64,000 nucleotides of DNA, from contig NZ_JACJVI010000001.1 in the NCBI RefSeq assembly GCF_014237835.1, positions 62,001-126,000 of the forward strand, in the 5' to 3' direction. Both the position numbers and the translations under genes were made by a program. Numbering within the stretch: position 1 is the first letter of the stretch; each line of letters begins with the position of its first letter. This document shows, one piece after another, positions 43,948-53,564 of the stretch. This DNA comes from Rhizobium sp. AQ_MP (GTDB lineage Bacteria; Pseudomonadota; Alphaproteobacteria; Rhizobiales; Rhizobiaceae). Below the pieces are notes generated by a model that was given only the letters and a program-made list of their open reading frames with translations, was not told where the DNA came from and made no database searches.

Positions 43948-44937
43948 TTAAGGATGCGCTTCGCCGAGCGTATCGGCCATCCGGGCCCCCCGCTCGCCCA
44001 TCGGCTTGCCGGGTCCAGTGGTCGAATCCCGCGCCGTCTGATGTTCGAGCTCGGCATTGATGATCGCACCGACGATCAGGATCACCGTCGAGATCCAGGT
44101 CCAGAGCATGAAGCCGATAAAGGTCCCGAGCGTCCCGTAGGTGGCGTTGAGATCGGCGAAATTTTCCAGATAGTAGGAGTAGCCGAACGAGGCGATCAGC
44201 CAGGCCACGGTGCTGAAAATCGTGCCGGGGCCAAGCCAGCGCAGCTTGGCGTCCTCCCGGCTGGGACCATAGCGATAGACGAGCACCGTCCCGCCCCAGA
44301 TCAATGCCAGCAGGATCGGCCACCGCAAGAGTTTCATCAGAAGCTCCACCCGATCCGGGATGAACACGACAGCCATGACTGCAGGCAGGACCGCAAATGC
44401 CGCGGCAAGGATCGCTGCAACGACCATCCCGGCCAATGTGAAGGCGGTACTGAGCAGTGTGATGTGCAGGAAGCTGCGTCTCTCATCTTCCGCATAGGCG
44501 AGGTTCATCGCCTCGAACAGGGCCACTATGCCGTTATGCGCGCTCCAGAGAGCAATCCCGAGACCGACCAGGAAGCCGATGCTGAGCGTGCTGTTGTTCT
44601 GCCGCGTCAGTTCTTCGAGCTGCCCAAGCACCAGGTCCATGGCATCGCCCGGCACCAGGCCGGAGAAGAACTGCATCTGCCCGGCGATTGAGGATGTGTC
44701 GAATACGAGGCCATAGAGTGAGACCATCGCGGCCAGACCGGGAAAGAGCGCCAGCAGCAGATAAAAGGCGACACCCGCCGCGGTTAGCGTCACGCGCTCG
44801 CGCATCAGCCGTCTATAGATCCGGATGGCCACGTCCTTGAGCCCGCGCCGGGGTATCTCGCCTGGTGACTTGGCATCCCGGCCACGTTCGACATCGCAAT
44901 GGGCTTGCGCGTCATGCTGATCCGGCCTGTCTGACAT
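43948..44937 (-). CDS. YihY/BrkB-family inner-membrane protein
   Basis: A 329-aa polytopic protein of the YihY/UPF0761 (BrkB) family. A charged N-terminus is followed by RVTLTAAGVAFYLLLALFPG, the family signature, and about six helices, including SIGFLVGLGIALWSAHNGIV, LNATYGTLGTFIGFMLWTWI and ISTVILIVGAIINAELEHQ. Function is unclear; no RNase BN activity is implied. ATG 44937 is preceded by AGGGGGGATG. It is divergent from the small gene at 45059, and both have GGAAC-type promoter sequences. Confidence 0.92.
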   Translation of the reverse strand: MSDRPDQHDAQAHCDVERGRDAKSPGEIPRRGLKDVAIRIYRRLMRERVTLTAAGVAFYLLLALFPGLAAMVSLYGLVFDTSSIAGQMQFFSGLVPGDAMDLVLGQLEELTRQNNSTLSIGFLVGLGIALWSAHNGIVALFEAMNLAYAEDERRSFLHITLLSTAFTLAGMVVAAILAAAFAVLPAVMAVVFIPDRVELLMKLLRWPILLALIWGGTVLVYRYGPSREDAKLRWLGPGTIFSTVAWLIASFGYSYYLENFADLNATYGTLGTFIGFMLWTWISTVILIVGAIINAELEHQTARDSTTGPGKPMGERGARMADTLGEAHP

Positions 44938-44957
44938 GGCATCCCCCCTGAGGCGGG

Positions 44958-44982
44958 AACACCTTTGCCCGCCATTGGTTCC
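44958..44982 (-). promoter_or_regulatory. EcfG-like promoter toward the BrkB-family gene
   Basis: On the - strand, GGAAC (44982-44978), 16-base spacer, TGTT (44961-44958). The -10 differs from CGTT in the first base. It lies about 20 bases before ATG 44937. Confidence 0.45.
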
Positions 44983-45004
44983 GCACGATCGCCAGCGTCC
45001 GGCC

Positions 45005-45030
45005 GGAACTGTAGCCGCCGGCGAGACGTT
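45005..45030 (+). promoter_or_regulatory. EcfG-type general stress promoter
   Basis: GGAAC (45005-45009), 17-base spacer, CGTT (45027-45030). It lies 28 bases before ATG 45059 and matches the consensus exactly. Confidence 0.62.
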
Positions 45031-45058
45031 GAAAGGCACGACCAACGGGAGAAGCAAG

Positions 45059-45514
45059 ATGGATCGCGACAGACAGGACGCTCCTGCCTGGGAGCAAAAG
45101 CCGGATGAAACGCTGACAGGAAGGCCACTGGAAATCGAAGCCCGCCAGGGTGATGCGGCTGCCGCTGCGGGTACCGATAGCGGAATGCGTCGCTCCGAGG
45201 TTCTGAACCTTTACCGTCTTGTCCCGACCGCAGAGCCCGACGATCCCCGTTGGAAAAATTCGCCTTTTCAGGGCGAGGTTGTCGTTGCGGCCCGCTCCAA
45301 TGGCGATGCGCGCCTCGTCGCCGCAGCCGGCGAGCTCGATTACATGGAAATCGATGCCAAACCGGCAGAAGACGTGACCACCAGCATGGCCAGCGCCTTC
45401 CGCTCGGAAAAGCTCTACACGGTCGTCGAGATCGATCGGGACCGCACCGATCTCAGCCGCGGCGTGATCGAAGGCAATATCGCCATCGACACCATCCGAC
45501 CGGTACAGGACTGA
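45059..45514 (+). CDS. Hypothetical 151-aa acidic protein, predicted stress-induced
   Basis: A soluble acidic protein with a disordered N-terminus (residues 1-45, Asp/Glu/Ala-rich) and a folded C-terminal half: SEVLNLYRLVPTAEPDDPRW, GEVVVAARSNGDARLVAAAG and YTVVEIDRDRTDLSRGVIEG. No known family is recognised. GGGAGAAG gives a ribosome site before ATG 45059. It is convergent with the SDR gene (stops abut at 45514/45515). An exact EcfG-type promoter suggests stress control. Confidence 0.78.
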   Translation: MDRDRQDAPAWEQKPDETLTGRPLEIEARQGDAAAAAGTDSGMRRSEVLNLYRLVPTAEPDDPRWKNSPFQGEVVVAARSNGDARLVAAAGELDYMEIDAKPAEDVTTSMASAFRSEKLYTVVEIDRDRTDLSRGVIEGNIAIDTIRPVQD

Positions 45515-46324
45515 TCAGAACGGTTTCGACGGATGGGGGCTGTCCTCGTAGGCGCCCCAGATCGACTGGTCGAAGTTGATCGTCGCCCCGGTCATCAGCC
45601 CTGATTCCTCCGAGGACAGATAGGCGCAGGCCCGCGCCACCTCGGCCGGGTCAACCAGGCGTCCGAAGGGCTGCCTAGCCGCAGCTTGCTCAAGCCAGTT
45701 CTCCGGCGCGCCGTGAAACTCGCGCTGGATCCGGTCTTCCCCGTCGCTCGCCATCCATCCGATATTGAGCCCGTTCACGCGGATCCGGTTCTTCAGCAGC
45801 GCGAAAGCCGTGTTGCGCGTCAGCGTGTCGAGAGCCCCCTTGGAGGCACAATAGGCCGCGATGAACGGCTGGCCGGCCATCGCCGACATCGAGGAGATGT
45901 TGACGATCGTGCCTTCCGTCTTCGTCTCCAGCATCAGCTTGATGGCCTCCTGCATGAGGAAGAACGGTGCGCGCGTGTTGATGGCAAACATTCGGTCGAA
46001 GAGTTCCGGATCGGTATCGAGAATCGTGCCTCGGTCGGTGATGGCTGCGACATTCACCAATGCGTCCATCCGCCCGAATGTCGAGCGTGCTTCTGCAATG
46101 ACCTTGCGGCAGTCTTCGACCTCCGCCAGATCCGCCGAAACGAAATGAACCTTCGTCCCATAGGCCTCGTGAATGGACCTGGCACGCGCTTCGCCTTTTT
46201 CAGTGCTGCGTCCGCAGACTACGAGACCTTCTGCCCCGCGTTCAGCAAAGAGCCGGGCAACCTCGGCTCCCAGCCCCTGCGTTCCCCCTGTCACGACCGC
46301 GATCTTGCCATCCAGACGACTCAT
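45515..46324 (-). CDS. SDR-family oxidoreductase
   Basis: A 269-aa classical short-chain dehydrogenase/reductase. The cofactor motif is VVTGGTQGLG (TGxxxGxG), followed by LVNVAAITDRG, the catalytic Ser region NISSMSAMAGQP, and YCASK (YxxxK). The C-terminal block DPAEVARACAYLSSEESGLM with GATINFDQSIWGA is typical. ATG 46324 with AGGAGGAAG upstream fixes the start; the frame is open much further 5'. The substrate cannot be named. Confidence 0.92.
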   Translation of the reverse strand: MSRLDGKIAVVTGGTQGLGAEVARLFAERGAEGLVVCGRSTEKGEARARSIHEAYGTKVHFVSADLAEVEDCRKVIAEARSTFGRMDALVNVAAITDRGTILDTDPELFDRMFAINTRAPFFLMQEAIKLMLETKTEGTIVNISSMSAMAGQPFIAAYCASKGALDTLTRNTAFALLKNRIRVNGLNIGWMASDGEDRIQREFHGAPENWLEQAAARQPFGRLVDPAEVARACAYLSSEESGLMTGATINFDQSIWGAYEDSPHPSKPF

Positions 46325-46436
46325 GCTCTTCCTCCTGCCATGCGCCACTGAACGTGACGTGCGGCGCAATCTGGACCAGAGCCAGGGCAGGTCACAAGCC
46401 CCGCGGGCTTCTTGATGCATGAGTTTTTGCGATCGA

Positions 46437-46787
46437 TCAGGGCAGTGCGTAGACGGAGACCAGTACCCCAATGCCGATGATGGCGATGAGGAGAAGCCCG
46501 AAGAAATACAGCCAGAACGGCCCTTGTCTTGCGCGGTTTCCGGAAAAACTGGAGCGCATGGCTGTGCCGCTATCTCCGGAGACATCTCTGGGACGGCCCT
46601 CGCGTTGCTCTTGCCGCGCGGTCTGGATTTCGGCTTGCGAAAGCGAGACGCCGCCCGCTTCCGCATCTGTTTCGAGCGGAGCCATGGCCGGATCGAAGCC
46701 CGGGCGCTTGTCGCCCGTCAGCCCCGCCTGGATGTCGCCTCTCACCTGCGCCGGATTGGCGCTTCGGTGTCGCGGTTCTTCGGCCAT
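46437..46787 (-). CDS. Small C-terminally anchored protein
   Basis: A 116-aa protein with a long hydrophilic, Glu/Arg/Gly-rich part (residues 1-85) and one C-terminal transmembrane helix (YFFGLLLIAIIGIGVLVSVY) ending right before the C-terminus, so it is tail-anchored with the bulk in the cytoplasm. It follows the DUF892 gene by 21 bases and is probably co-transcribed with it from the EcfG-like promoter at 47352. No family is recognised. Confidence 0.78.
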   Translation of the reverse strand: MAEEPRHRSANPAQVRGDIQAGLTGDKRPGFDPAMAPLETDAEAGGVSLSQAEIQTARQEQREGRPRDVSGDSGTAMRSSFSGNRARQGPFWLYFFGLLLIAIIGIGVLVSVYALP

Positions 46788-46808
46788 GGCTTGCCCTCGC
46801 GTGCTATG

Positions 46809-47318
46809 TCAGACCTTGGCGCTTTCGCCGGCTTCGCGGCGGGTCACGAATTCCGCTGTAACCTCGCGCAGGTTTTCGCTCAGCCAGCGCGCCATGTTTT
46901 CCTCTTCGGACAGGTTCTGGCGCAAGGACGCCATCGCGCCTTGGAATCCACCCATCTCGGCCATCACAAGCAGAGAATTATAGGCAGCGATCTCGTAGTT
47001 TTCGAAGGCGTAGTTCGCCAGGGAGTTTTTCAGGATCTCGTCGTCAGCCATGGAGTGGCCGATCGCCGCCATGCTTCCACCGGCAGATAGCATCCAGTCC
47101 TTGATCGATGAATGATCTTCGTCGAGGCTGGCAAGAATGTCCTCGATCCGCTTCATTTGGGTTTCCGTTTCCCGCAAGTGCTCCTCCAGGCGTCGCGCCA
47201 CCTGCGGATAATTCTCGATGCGTTTCAGCTGCGGCTTGATGATGGATGTTGCCTGGTTTTCCATCGCATGTGCGTTCTTGAGGCCGGTGACGAATAGCGA
47301 GCGTCGGTCTTCTACCAT
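46809..47318 (-). CDS. YciF/DUF892 ferritin-like protein
   Basis: A 169-aa four-helix protein of the YciE/YciF (DUF892) family: NQATSIIKPQLKRIENYPQV, HLRETETQMKRIEDILASLD, SLANYAFENYEIAAYNSLLV, with Glu/His positions that could form a di-iron site. Family members are induced by osmotic and general stress. The Glu-x2-His arrangement LEEHLRETE is visible. The EcfG-like promoter upstream and the following small gene support a stress operon. Confidence 0.9.
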   Translation of the reverse strand: MVEDRRSLFVTGLKNAHAMENQATSIIKPQLKRIENYPQVARRLEEHLRETETQMKRIEDILASLDEDHSSIKDWMLSAGGSMAAIGHSMADDEILKNSLANYAFENYEIAAYNSLLVMAEMGGFQGAMASLRQNLSEEENMARWLSENLREVTAEFVTRREAGESAKV

Positions 47319-47351
47319 GTGAATGTCTCCCGTGTCGGTTTGCCCTGGTCC

Positions 47352-47376
47352 AACTGTCGCCCCGGGTGACGGTTCC
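47352..47376 (-). promoter_or_regulatory. EcfG-type general stress promoter of the DUF892 gene
   Basis: On the - strand, GGAAC (47376-47372), 16-base spacer, AGTT (47355-47352). It lies about 33 bases before ATG 47318. Confidence 0.55.
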
Positions 47377-47440
47377 CTGGCTTGACCGTGCTTGGTGAGG
47401 ACTGCACCCTGCAGACCCGATCGGCGGGAGGAGACGCGAT

Positions 47441-48250
47441 ATGAAATCCATCATCATGACAGGCGCATCCGAGGGGATCGGCCGCGAACTGGCGCGGCAG
47501 ATCGCGGCGCGCGAGAAGAGCGCCGTCGCCATCGTGCTCGCGGCCCGAAATGTGACCCGTCTCCAGGAACTCGCCGCAGAACTACGCCCTTACGGCGCCC
47601 GCATCGAGGTGATCCCGACCGATGTAACGGACCGCGAAGCCTGCCGGCGCCTGATCGCCGAAACCATCTCTCGCCTCGGCCACATTGATATCCTCGTCAA
47701 CAATGCCGGCATGTCGGCCCATGCCAATTTCGAAGGCTTCACCGATGCCGATTTCGACTGGTCCGAAAGACTGATGGTGATGAACTATTGGTCCGTCGTC
47801 TGGCTGACAAAGGCGGCGCTACCGCATCTCATTGCCTCGAAAGGCCTCGTCGTCGGCGTCAGTTCCGTGGCCGGCCTCGTCGGCGTCCCGGGTCGCACCG
47901 CCTATTGTGCCACCAAGTTCGCCATGAACGGTTTTCTTGAGGCGCTGCGTGCTGAACTCGCCCACAAGGGGCTGAGGGTCATGATTGCCTATCCCGGCAC
48001 GATCGATACGGATCTGCGCAAGCGGGGCTTCGGCCCCGGCGGTTCACCGGCCGGCGTCTCGATGATCCGGGACGACCGCGCCATGCCGGTCGAAACCTGC
48101 GCAAGGCTCATCCGCGAGGGCATGGAAAAGGGGCGCCGTGAGGTTCTCATGACGCCCCGTATGAAGCTCGGTCGCTGGCTCAGGCTGCTTGCGCCTCAGA
48201 TCGTCGACCGCCTGGCGATGAAGGAGGTCAAGGCCGAGTTCCGGCCATGA
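47441..48250 (+). CDS. SDR-family oxidoreductase
   Basis: A 269-aa short-chain dehydrogenase/reductase with TGASEGIGRELARQI (cofactor), LAARNVTRLQEL, DILVNNAGMS, the Ser region GVSSVAGLVGVP, and YCATK (YxxxK). The C-terminal FLEALRAELAHKGLRVMIAY, PGTIDTDLRKR and the basic MTPRMKLGRWLRLLAPQIVD tail fit the membrane-associated lipid/ketone reductase-like group. GGGAGGAG precedes ATG 47441. It is convergent with the ftsK-like gene. Confidence 0.92.
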   Translation: MKSIIMTGASEGIGRELARQIAAREKSAVAIVLAARNVTRLQELAAELRPYGARIEVIPTDVTDREACRRLIAETISRLGHIDILVNNAGMSAHANFEGFTDADFDWSERLMVMNYWSVVWLTKAALPHLIASKGLVVGVSSVAGLVGVPGRTAYCATKFAMNGFLEALRAELAHKGLRVMIAYPGTIDTDLRKRGFGPGGSPAGVSMIRDDRAMPVETCARLIREGMEKGRREVLMTPRMKLGRWLRLLAPQIVDRLAMKEVKAEFRP

Positions 48251-48265
48251 CAATCAGCTCATGCC

Positions 48266-51200
48266 TCAACCTTCGAAGTCGCTATCGCCGCTCACCTCGC
48301 GCCCGCCGACGATGATCGCCCGCTTGCCGACATGGTTGGCAGCCCCGACAATACCCTCCTGCTCCATGCGCTCGACCAGCGAGGCGGCCTTGTTGTAGCC
48401 GATCGACAGGCGGCGCTGGATATAGGAGGTCGAGCACTTCTTGTCGCGCAGCACCACCTTCACCGCCTTGTCGTAGAGGTCGTTGGTGTCCTCTTCGCCC
48501 ATGGCGCTCTTGTCGAAGACGGCCACATCCTCTTCGGGCTCGTCTTCCGCCTCGTCGGCATCCTCGGTCACGGTGCCCAGATACTCGGGGCGTCCTTGCA
48601 GCTTCAGATGCGCGACGACCTTCTCGACTTCCTCGTCGGAAACGAAGGGACCATGTACGCGCGCAATACGCCCGCCGCCGACCATGTGCAGCATGTCGCC
48701 CTGGCCGAGCAGGTGTTCGGCACCCGGTTCACCCAGGATGGTGCGGCTGTCGATCTTCGAGGTCACCTGGAAGGAGACGCGCGTCGGGAAATTGGCCTTG
48801 ATCGTGCCGGTGATGACATCGACCGAGGGACGTTGGGTCGCCATGATCAGGTGGATACCGGCCGCACGCGCCATCTGCGCCAGCCGCTGGATCGCGCCTT
48901 CGATCTCCTTGCCGGCCACCATCATCAGGTCGGCCATCTCGTCGACCACGACGACGATGTAAGGCATCGGCGAAAGGTCGAGTTCCTGCTCCTCATAGAC
49001 GATTTCGCCGCTCTGCCGGTCGAATCCGGTCTGCACGGAAACGGTGATCGTCTCGCCCTTCTCGCGCGCCTGGGCGGCCCGGGCATTGTAGCCGTCGATA
49101 TTGCGCACGCCGAGGCGGCTCATCTTGCGATAGCGATCCTCCATCTCGCGCACCGCCCATTTCAGAGCCATCACGGCCTTCTTCGGGTCGGTAACAACGG
49201 GGGTGAGCAGATGCGGAATGCCGTCATAGACGGAAAGCTCCAGCATCTTCGGATCGACCATGATCAAGCGGCACTCGTCCGGTCGGAACCGGTAGAGCAG
49301 GGAGAGGATCATCGTGTTGATCGCCACCGACTTGCCCGAACCGGTGGTGCCGGCGACCAGCAGATGCGGCATCTTAGCAAGCTCCGCGATGACGGGCTCG
49401 CCACCGATGGTCTTGCCGAGGCACACCGGCAGCTTGTAGCGCGTCTCGGCATAATCGGGCGTCTCGATCAGCTCGCGCAGATAGACCGTCTCGCGCACCG
49501 GGTTCGGCAGCTCGATGCCGATCACATTGCGGCCGGGGACGACGGCAACACGGGCCGACAGCGCCGACATCGACCGGGCGATGTCGTCGGAGAGACCGAT
49601 GACGCGCGAGGATTTGACCCCCGGCGCCGGCTCGAATTCGTAGAGTGTCACGACCGGGCCGGGGCGCACGTCGATAACTTCGCCCTTGACGCCGAAGTCT
49701 TCGAGCACGCTTTCCAGAAGACCGGCACTCTGTTCGAGCGCTTCTGCCGTCATCGTCACGCCCGTCTGCACCGGCGGCATTTGCAGGTAGTCGAGATAGG
49801 GCAGTTCGTATTCGCCTTCACCCAGCGCTTCCTGCGCCTTGAACAGCGGCTGGCGCGGCAAGGCGGCTGACATCGGAGCAATGGACGAAGAGGTCACCTG
49901 AAGCGGTGCCGGAGCGGCCATCTCCAGCGGCGCGACAGGCTCGGTCATCGCCGGCTGGGCCTGTGCCGGCACCAAGGGCGCCGCCGACACGGCGCGGTTT
50001 GCCACCTCGCGGTAAAGCGCCACCACCGAGCCCGGCGTCGCCTCGAAGACAGGCTTGCGCGGCAGCGCCGTGACCGGCTGCGCGGCGAGCGAGACACCCT
50101 CGGGACGATAACGCACGACTTCGGCGCGAACGGCGGAAACGGCCTGCGGTGCCGGCGCGGGAATGCTCCGCACGGGCTGGGGCGCGCTTGGCTGAACCGG
50201 CGGACGAGCGACCGGCATGCGCGACTGCGCCACCGGCCTTGCGGTAGCAGGTCGCGCCATCTCGATCTCGGCGGGCGCCTCCACCGGCGCCACCATGGCC
50301 TCGAAGAAGATGTGGTCAGACAGGAGCGAAGCGATCGGAAGTCGTGCGGCTTCAGCCTGCTCTTCGGCAACGACAGGTGCCACGGCGGCGAGTGGCTCGG
50401 GCGTGGCCGGCGCCGGATTGGTCATCTGCGCCCAGGCGGCAAAGCCCGCTGTGGCTGCCGGGTTTGCGACCGGAACCGTTGCAACTGGTTGCGCAGGTGT
50501 AAACGCTGTCACGGGCGCCACAGCTGGCTCCGGAGCGATCGGCTGGGGTGGCGTGCGCAAAAACGCATTGCGCACCATAGGGGGACGCGGCGTCGGCGCC
50601 GCCTGGTGGGCGGCAAGCCGCGCGGCTTCGGCCTGCTGGGCCAGCGACCGCTGCAGATGCGGCGGCACCTGCGCCTCGGTTCCGGGACGTGTGGCAGAGC
50701 CGACACTGGCGGCCTGCGTGCTTGCCAGCACGCTACGCATACCCTGGACAAGCGGTGCAGGCTGCGCCTGCTGCGGCGCCGGGCCGATCTCGCTCGGGGA
50801 GGCGCCCTCGGCCATCGCTGCTTCCCAGGCGGCCTGCTCGGCCTGCTGGCGCGCCAGTTCGCGACGAAGCTTGTAGGTGAGCGCCCGCGCACCGACGGCG
50901 TCCGGTGGCTGCGGCAGTGTGACCGAGGCCGGCATGCGCGGTGCTTCCAGCTTCGGTGCCGGCGAAGGCGCGCCGGTTCGCGGCAATCCGGCAAACGGAA
51001 CGCCCGTCGAGGTCGACGTCGCAGGCTTTGCCTGGGTGGAGGGGGTGCGCTGGCTCGCCGGCACATACGCCTGGCGCGGCGGCGTCTGCTGAGACAGTGG
51101 CTCCGGCGCGGCTGTGCGGACTGTTGGTACGCTTGGAGGAGACGTCGGGACCGGAGTCGCGTCGGGCTTGGCCGGCACCCGGTCGGGCGTGCGCGTGAAG

Positions 51201-51352
51201 CGGACGTTCGGGCCCAGCACGAAAGCCTTCTGCCAGACCGGTGTTTCCTCACGCCCCTCGATCTGGTTGGCCGCCGACTGATCGGCGCCTTCACCCGTGT
51301 TGTCCCCTAACTGATTGACCTGATACGCGGAATTGGAACGGGGAGGGTGCAT
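48266..51352 (-). CDS. ftsK: FtsK/SpoIIIE-type DNA translocase without membrane helices
   Basis: A 1028-aa protein. About the first 520 residues are a low-complexity Pro/Ala/Gln/Val-rich region with no membrane helix. The motor follows: alpha domain near 530-590 ([20 protein letters not shown]), Walker [17 protein letters not shown] near 666, Walker [16 protein letters not shown] near 797, [20 protein letters not shown]. The C-terminal gamma winged helix ([22 protein letters not shown]) reads KOPS-like sites. It moves DNA at division or resolves dimers. Many alphaproteobacteria carry a second, membrane-bound FtsK elsewhere; the lack of TM helices in this copy is notable. Confidence 0.93.
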   Translation of the reverse strand: MHPPRSNSAYQVNQLGDNTGEGADQSAANQIEGREETPVWQKAFVLGPNVRFTRTPDRVPAKPDATPVPTSPPSVPTVRTAAPEPLSQQTPPRQAYVPASQRTPSTQAKPATSTSTGVPFAGLPRTGAPSPAPKLEAPRMPASVTLPQPPDAVGARALTYKLRRELARQQAEQAAWEAAMAEGASPSEIGPAPQQAQPAPLVQGMRSVLASTQAASVGSATRPGTEAQVPPHLQRSLAQQAEAARLAAHQAAPTPRPPMVRNAFLRTPPQPIAPEPAVAPVTAFTPAQPVATVPVANPAATAGFAAWAQMTNPAPATPEPLAAVAPVVAEEQAEAARLPIASLLSDHIFFEAMVAPVEAPAEIEMARPATARPVAQSRMPVARPPVQPSAPQPVRSIPAPAPQAVSAVRAEVVRYRPEGVSLAAQPVTALPRKPVFEATPGSVVALYREVANRAVSAAPLVPAQAQPAMTEPVAPLEMAAPAPLQVTSSSIAPMSAALPRQPLFKAQEALGEGEYELPYLDYLQMPPVQTGVTMTAEALEQSAGLLESVLEDFGVKGEVIDVRPGPVVTLYEFEPAPGVKSSRVIGLSDDIARSMSALSARVAVVPGRNVIGIELPNPVRETVYLRELIETPDYAETRYKLPVCLGKTIGGEPVIAELAKMPHLLVAGTTGSGKSVAINTMILSLLYRFRPDECRLIMVDPKMLELSVYDGIPHLLTPVVTDPKKAVMALKWAVREMEDRYRKMSRLGVRNIDGYNARAAQAREKGETITVSVQTGFDRQSGEIVYEEQELDLSPMPYIVVVVDEMADLMMVAGKEIEGAIQRLAQMARAAGIHLIMATQRPSVDVITGTIKANFPTRVSFQVTSKIDSRTILGEPGAEHLLGQGDMLHMVGGGRIARVHGPFVSDEEVEKVVAHLKLQGRPEYLGTVTEDADEAEDEPEEDVAVFDKSAMGEEDTNDLYDKAVKVVLRDKKCSTSYIQRRLSIGYNKAASLVERMEQEGIVGAANHVGKRAIIVGGREVSGDSDFEG

Positions 51353-51606
51353 CGAAAACCTGAACGCTGGCGGGATACAAGAACGCGAAAACGGAGCTAT
51401 CTGAGTAGAAAATAAAGGTTAACGACCGCTTTCCGTCCAACAGAAATCGCTAATGCACGGACGCTCGAAAAACGGCTGTTTCGACCCCGATGCCGCTGTT
51501 GCCAAAGCCGAATTTCCTCCCCTGCGACAAGAAGCGGGACCCCAAGTTTTTTTCTCGCGCCCTGTCTCGGCTCGGGCTATGGACGGTAACGAACAGAAAG
51601 CCGGTC

Positions 51607-51996
51607 ATGTCGAAGAAAGAGAAGCCCAGCCCCTTGAAGAAGCTCCTGAAGGCCTGGACATCAGCAGGTCCGGAAGAGCGTCAGGCCTTTCTGGATCTGG
51701 TCCAGGCCGAGGCGCGGGCGAGGGGCACCGACACCTCGTGCCAGGGCCAGGACCCGGTGCCCGGGGATGCTGCCGCTCTGATTGCCAATGGCCGCTATCT
51801 CCTGCCCTCGACCATCGAGCGTGTGGAAGCCGTCATGCGCGCCCGAAAGCTCTCGCCTTCGGGTGTCATGGCCGAACTCGGCTTCTCCAGCCGGGATGCC
51901 TCGCTCACCCGCGCGCTCGCTATGAAGGCCGCCCTGAGGCTCTCCGTCATCGCAGCCCTCGCCGATTGGCTCGCCGAGCACGAGAGGCAAGGCTGA
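51607..51996 (+). CDS. Conserved-looking hypothetical, helical 129-aa protein
   Basis: Starts MSKKEKPSPLKKLLKAWTSA at ATG 51607 (weak ribosome site; frame is open to 51490). The middle AFLDLVQAEARARGTDTSCQ and the end LLPSTIERVEAVMRARKLSP and GVMAELGFSSRDASLTRALA resemble a small DNA-binding or regulatory helical protein, perhaps with a helix-turn-helix around LSPSGVMAELGFS. No family is recognised. It lies 8 bases upstream of the IMPACT gene and is probably co-transcribed. Confidence 0.7.
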   Translation: MSKKEKPSPLKKLLKAWTSAGPEERQAFLDLVQAEARARGTDTSCQGQDPVPGDAAALIANGRYLLPSTIERVEAVMRARKLSPSGVMAELGFSSRDASLTRALAMKAALRLSVIAALADWLAEHERQG

Positions 51997-52003
51997 GTCG
52001 CCC

Positions 52004-52591
52004 ATGCCCCATACCCTCGTCGCCCCCGTCGAATTCGTCCAGGACATCAAGAAGAGCCGATTCATCGGCCAGGCGGCACCGATCTCCAGCGAAGAAGACG
52101 CCAGGGCTTTCCTCGCAAAGGTCTCAGATCTCGCCGCCAACCACAATTGCTGGGCCTGGCGCCTCGGTCAGTCCTACCGCTTCTCCGATGACGGCGAACC
52201 CTCAGGCACGGCCGGCAAACCGATCCTCCAGGCGATCGACGGCCAGGATCTCGATGGCGTGGTCGTGGTCGTCACGCGCTTCTTCGGCGGCATCCTGCTG
52301 GGCAGTGGCGGCCTGGTGCGGGCCTATGGCGGCACGGCGGCCCAGATGTTGCGCCAAGCCGACAAGCGCGAGATCATCCCGATGGTCTCGGGCACCTGTG
52401 CCGTGAGTTTTTCCGATCTCGCGCTGGTCAAATCGCGGCTGACTGCGATCCCGCATCTCGTCCTTGCCGAGAGCTTCACCGCAGAAGGCGTCGATCTCAC
52501 CGTCACCCTGCGGCAAGGCGACGAGCCACAGGCAATCCGCCTGGTGCGTGATCTCACCAGCGGTCGCTCGAACCTCTTCTTTCCCGATTGA
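52004..52591 (+). CDS. IMPACT/YigZ-family protein
   Basis: A 195-aa protein of the YigZ/IMPACT family. EFVQDIKKSRFIGQAAPISS, NHNCWAWRLGQSYRFSDDGE, the signature DGEPSGTAGKPILQ, VVVVTRFFGGILLGSGGLVR and AYGGTAAQML are all present. The C-terminal ferredoxin-like domain follows. Members bind nucleic acid or act in translation-linked stress control; the exact task in bacteria is uncertain. Length is standard. Confidence 0.95.
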   Translation: MPHTLVAPVEFVQDIKKSRFIGQAAPISSEEDARAFLAKVSDLAANHNCWAWRLGQSYRFSDDGEPSGTAGKPILQAIDGQDLDGVVVVVTRFFGGILLGSGGLVRAYGGTAAQMLRQADKREIIPMVSGTCAVSFSDLALVKSRLTAIPHLVLAESFTAEGVDLTVTLRQGDEPQAIRLVRDLTSGRSNLFFPD

Positions 52592-52595
52592 GGGT

Positions 52596-53417
52596 TTAGC
52601 CGTTCTGCTTGGCCTTGTCCTGGCTGGACAGCTGCTTCCACGAATTCTGCTGGGCGAGCATGCCGCGCAGATATTGCAGGTTTGCCGCTGCCTGCTGCGG
52701 GTCGAGTTCCTGCGCCGCAAGCTGCTCGGCTTCCTGGAAGCGCCCCTGCAGACCGACGACCAGCGCCAGGTTCTGGCGCACGCGGCTGTCGGCGCCCGGC
52801 TGCTGCGAGGCCTGTCGCAGATAGTCTTCCGCCGTCTTCAGATCGCCGGAGAGCACGAAGGACATGCCCATGTTGGAGAGCACGCTCGGATCGTTCGGCT
52901 GCATCTGCAGCGCCATGCGATAGCGCGAGCGCGCTTCGCTGGAGCGGCCGAGCTGGTCGAGCACGGCACCTTCCGCCGAATAGAGCCGCCAGTCGGGCCG
53001 GTCGGGCGTCTGCGCCCGCTGAATGGTGCCAAGCGCCTTTTCCAGCTGGCCGGCCGCGGCCTGCGCCTTTCCGAGCGCCGCCAGCACTTCGCGGTCGCTC
53101 GGATGAGCGATCGCCACCTGCTGCATCACGGCGAGCGCCTGGGTATTGCGCCCGGTCATCATCAGGCCGTTGGCATAGGAAAGACCCGTATTGCGGTCCT
53201 TGGGGTCGCGCTCATAGGCCTGGCCGATCCCTTCGACCGCGGCATTGAGCTGCGGTCCGCTCAGCTGGTCGAGCTGCCGGTTCATCTTCGGGATCGAACC
53301 GGTCGTCAGCTCCTTCTTCGACGAGGCACAACCCGTCAGCGTCAGCGCCGCCAGCACGAGGCCGGTCGTGGCCATGATCCGCAAACGGTTTGCCGAGCCT
53401 GGATTTCGCATGCGCAT
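52596..53417 (-). CDS. tadD: TPR lipoprotein TadD
   Basis: A 273-aa outer-membrane lipoprotein with signal peptide and lipobox LTGC (C30), then TPR repeats: NAAVEGIGQAYERDPKDRNT, LSYANGLMMTGRNTQALAVM, VLAALGKAQAAAGQLEKALG and VLSNMGMSFVLSGDLKTAED. TadD helps the Tad secretin reach the outer membrane. Here it sits 36 kb from the tad operon and stands alone between the IMPACT gene and the aminopeptidase. Confidence 0.88.
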   Translation of the reverse strand: MRMRNPGSANRLRIMATTGLVLAALTLTGCASSKKELTTGSIPKMNRQLDQLSGPQLNAAVEGIGQAYERDPKDRNTGLSYANGLMMTGRNTQALAVMQQVAIAHPSDREVLAALGKAQAAAGQLEKALGTIQRAQTPDRPDWRLYSAEGAVLDQLGRSSEARSRYRMALQMQPNDPSVLSNMGMSFVLSGDLKTAEDYLRQASQQPGADSRVRQNLALVVGLQGRFQEAEQLAAQELDPQQAAANLQYLRGMLAQQNSWKQLSSQDKAKQNG

Positions 53418-53564
53418 GGTGATCGTCCCGCGTTAAGTCGTCTCCACCGCCTCGTCAGTGCAGGGCGGCGCAACCTCCACTCAAGCAATAATCTGTTAAC
53501 CCTAACGGAGTGTTAATCCGGCTCGTCCGCGATTCCTCAGCCGTCTCTCCAGAAAGCGTCCACC

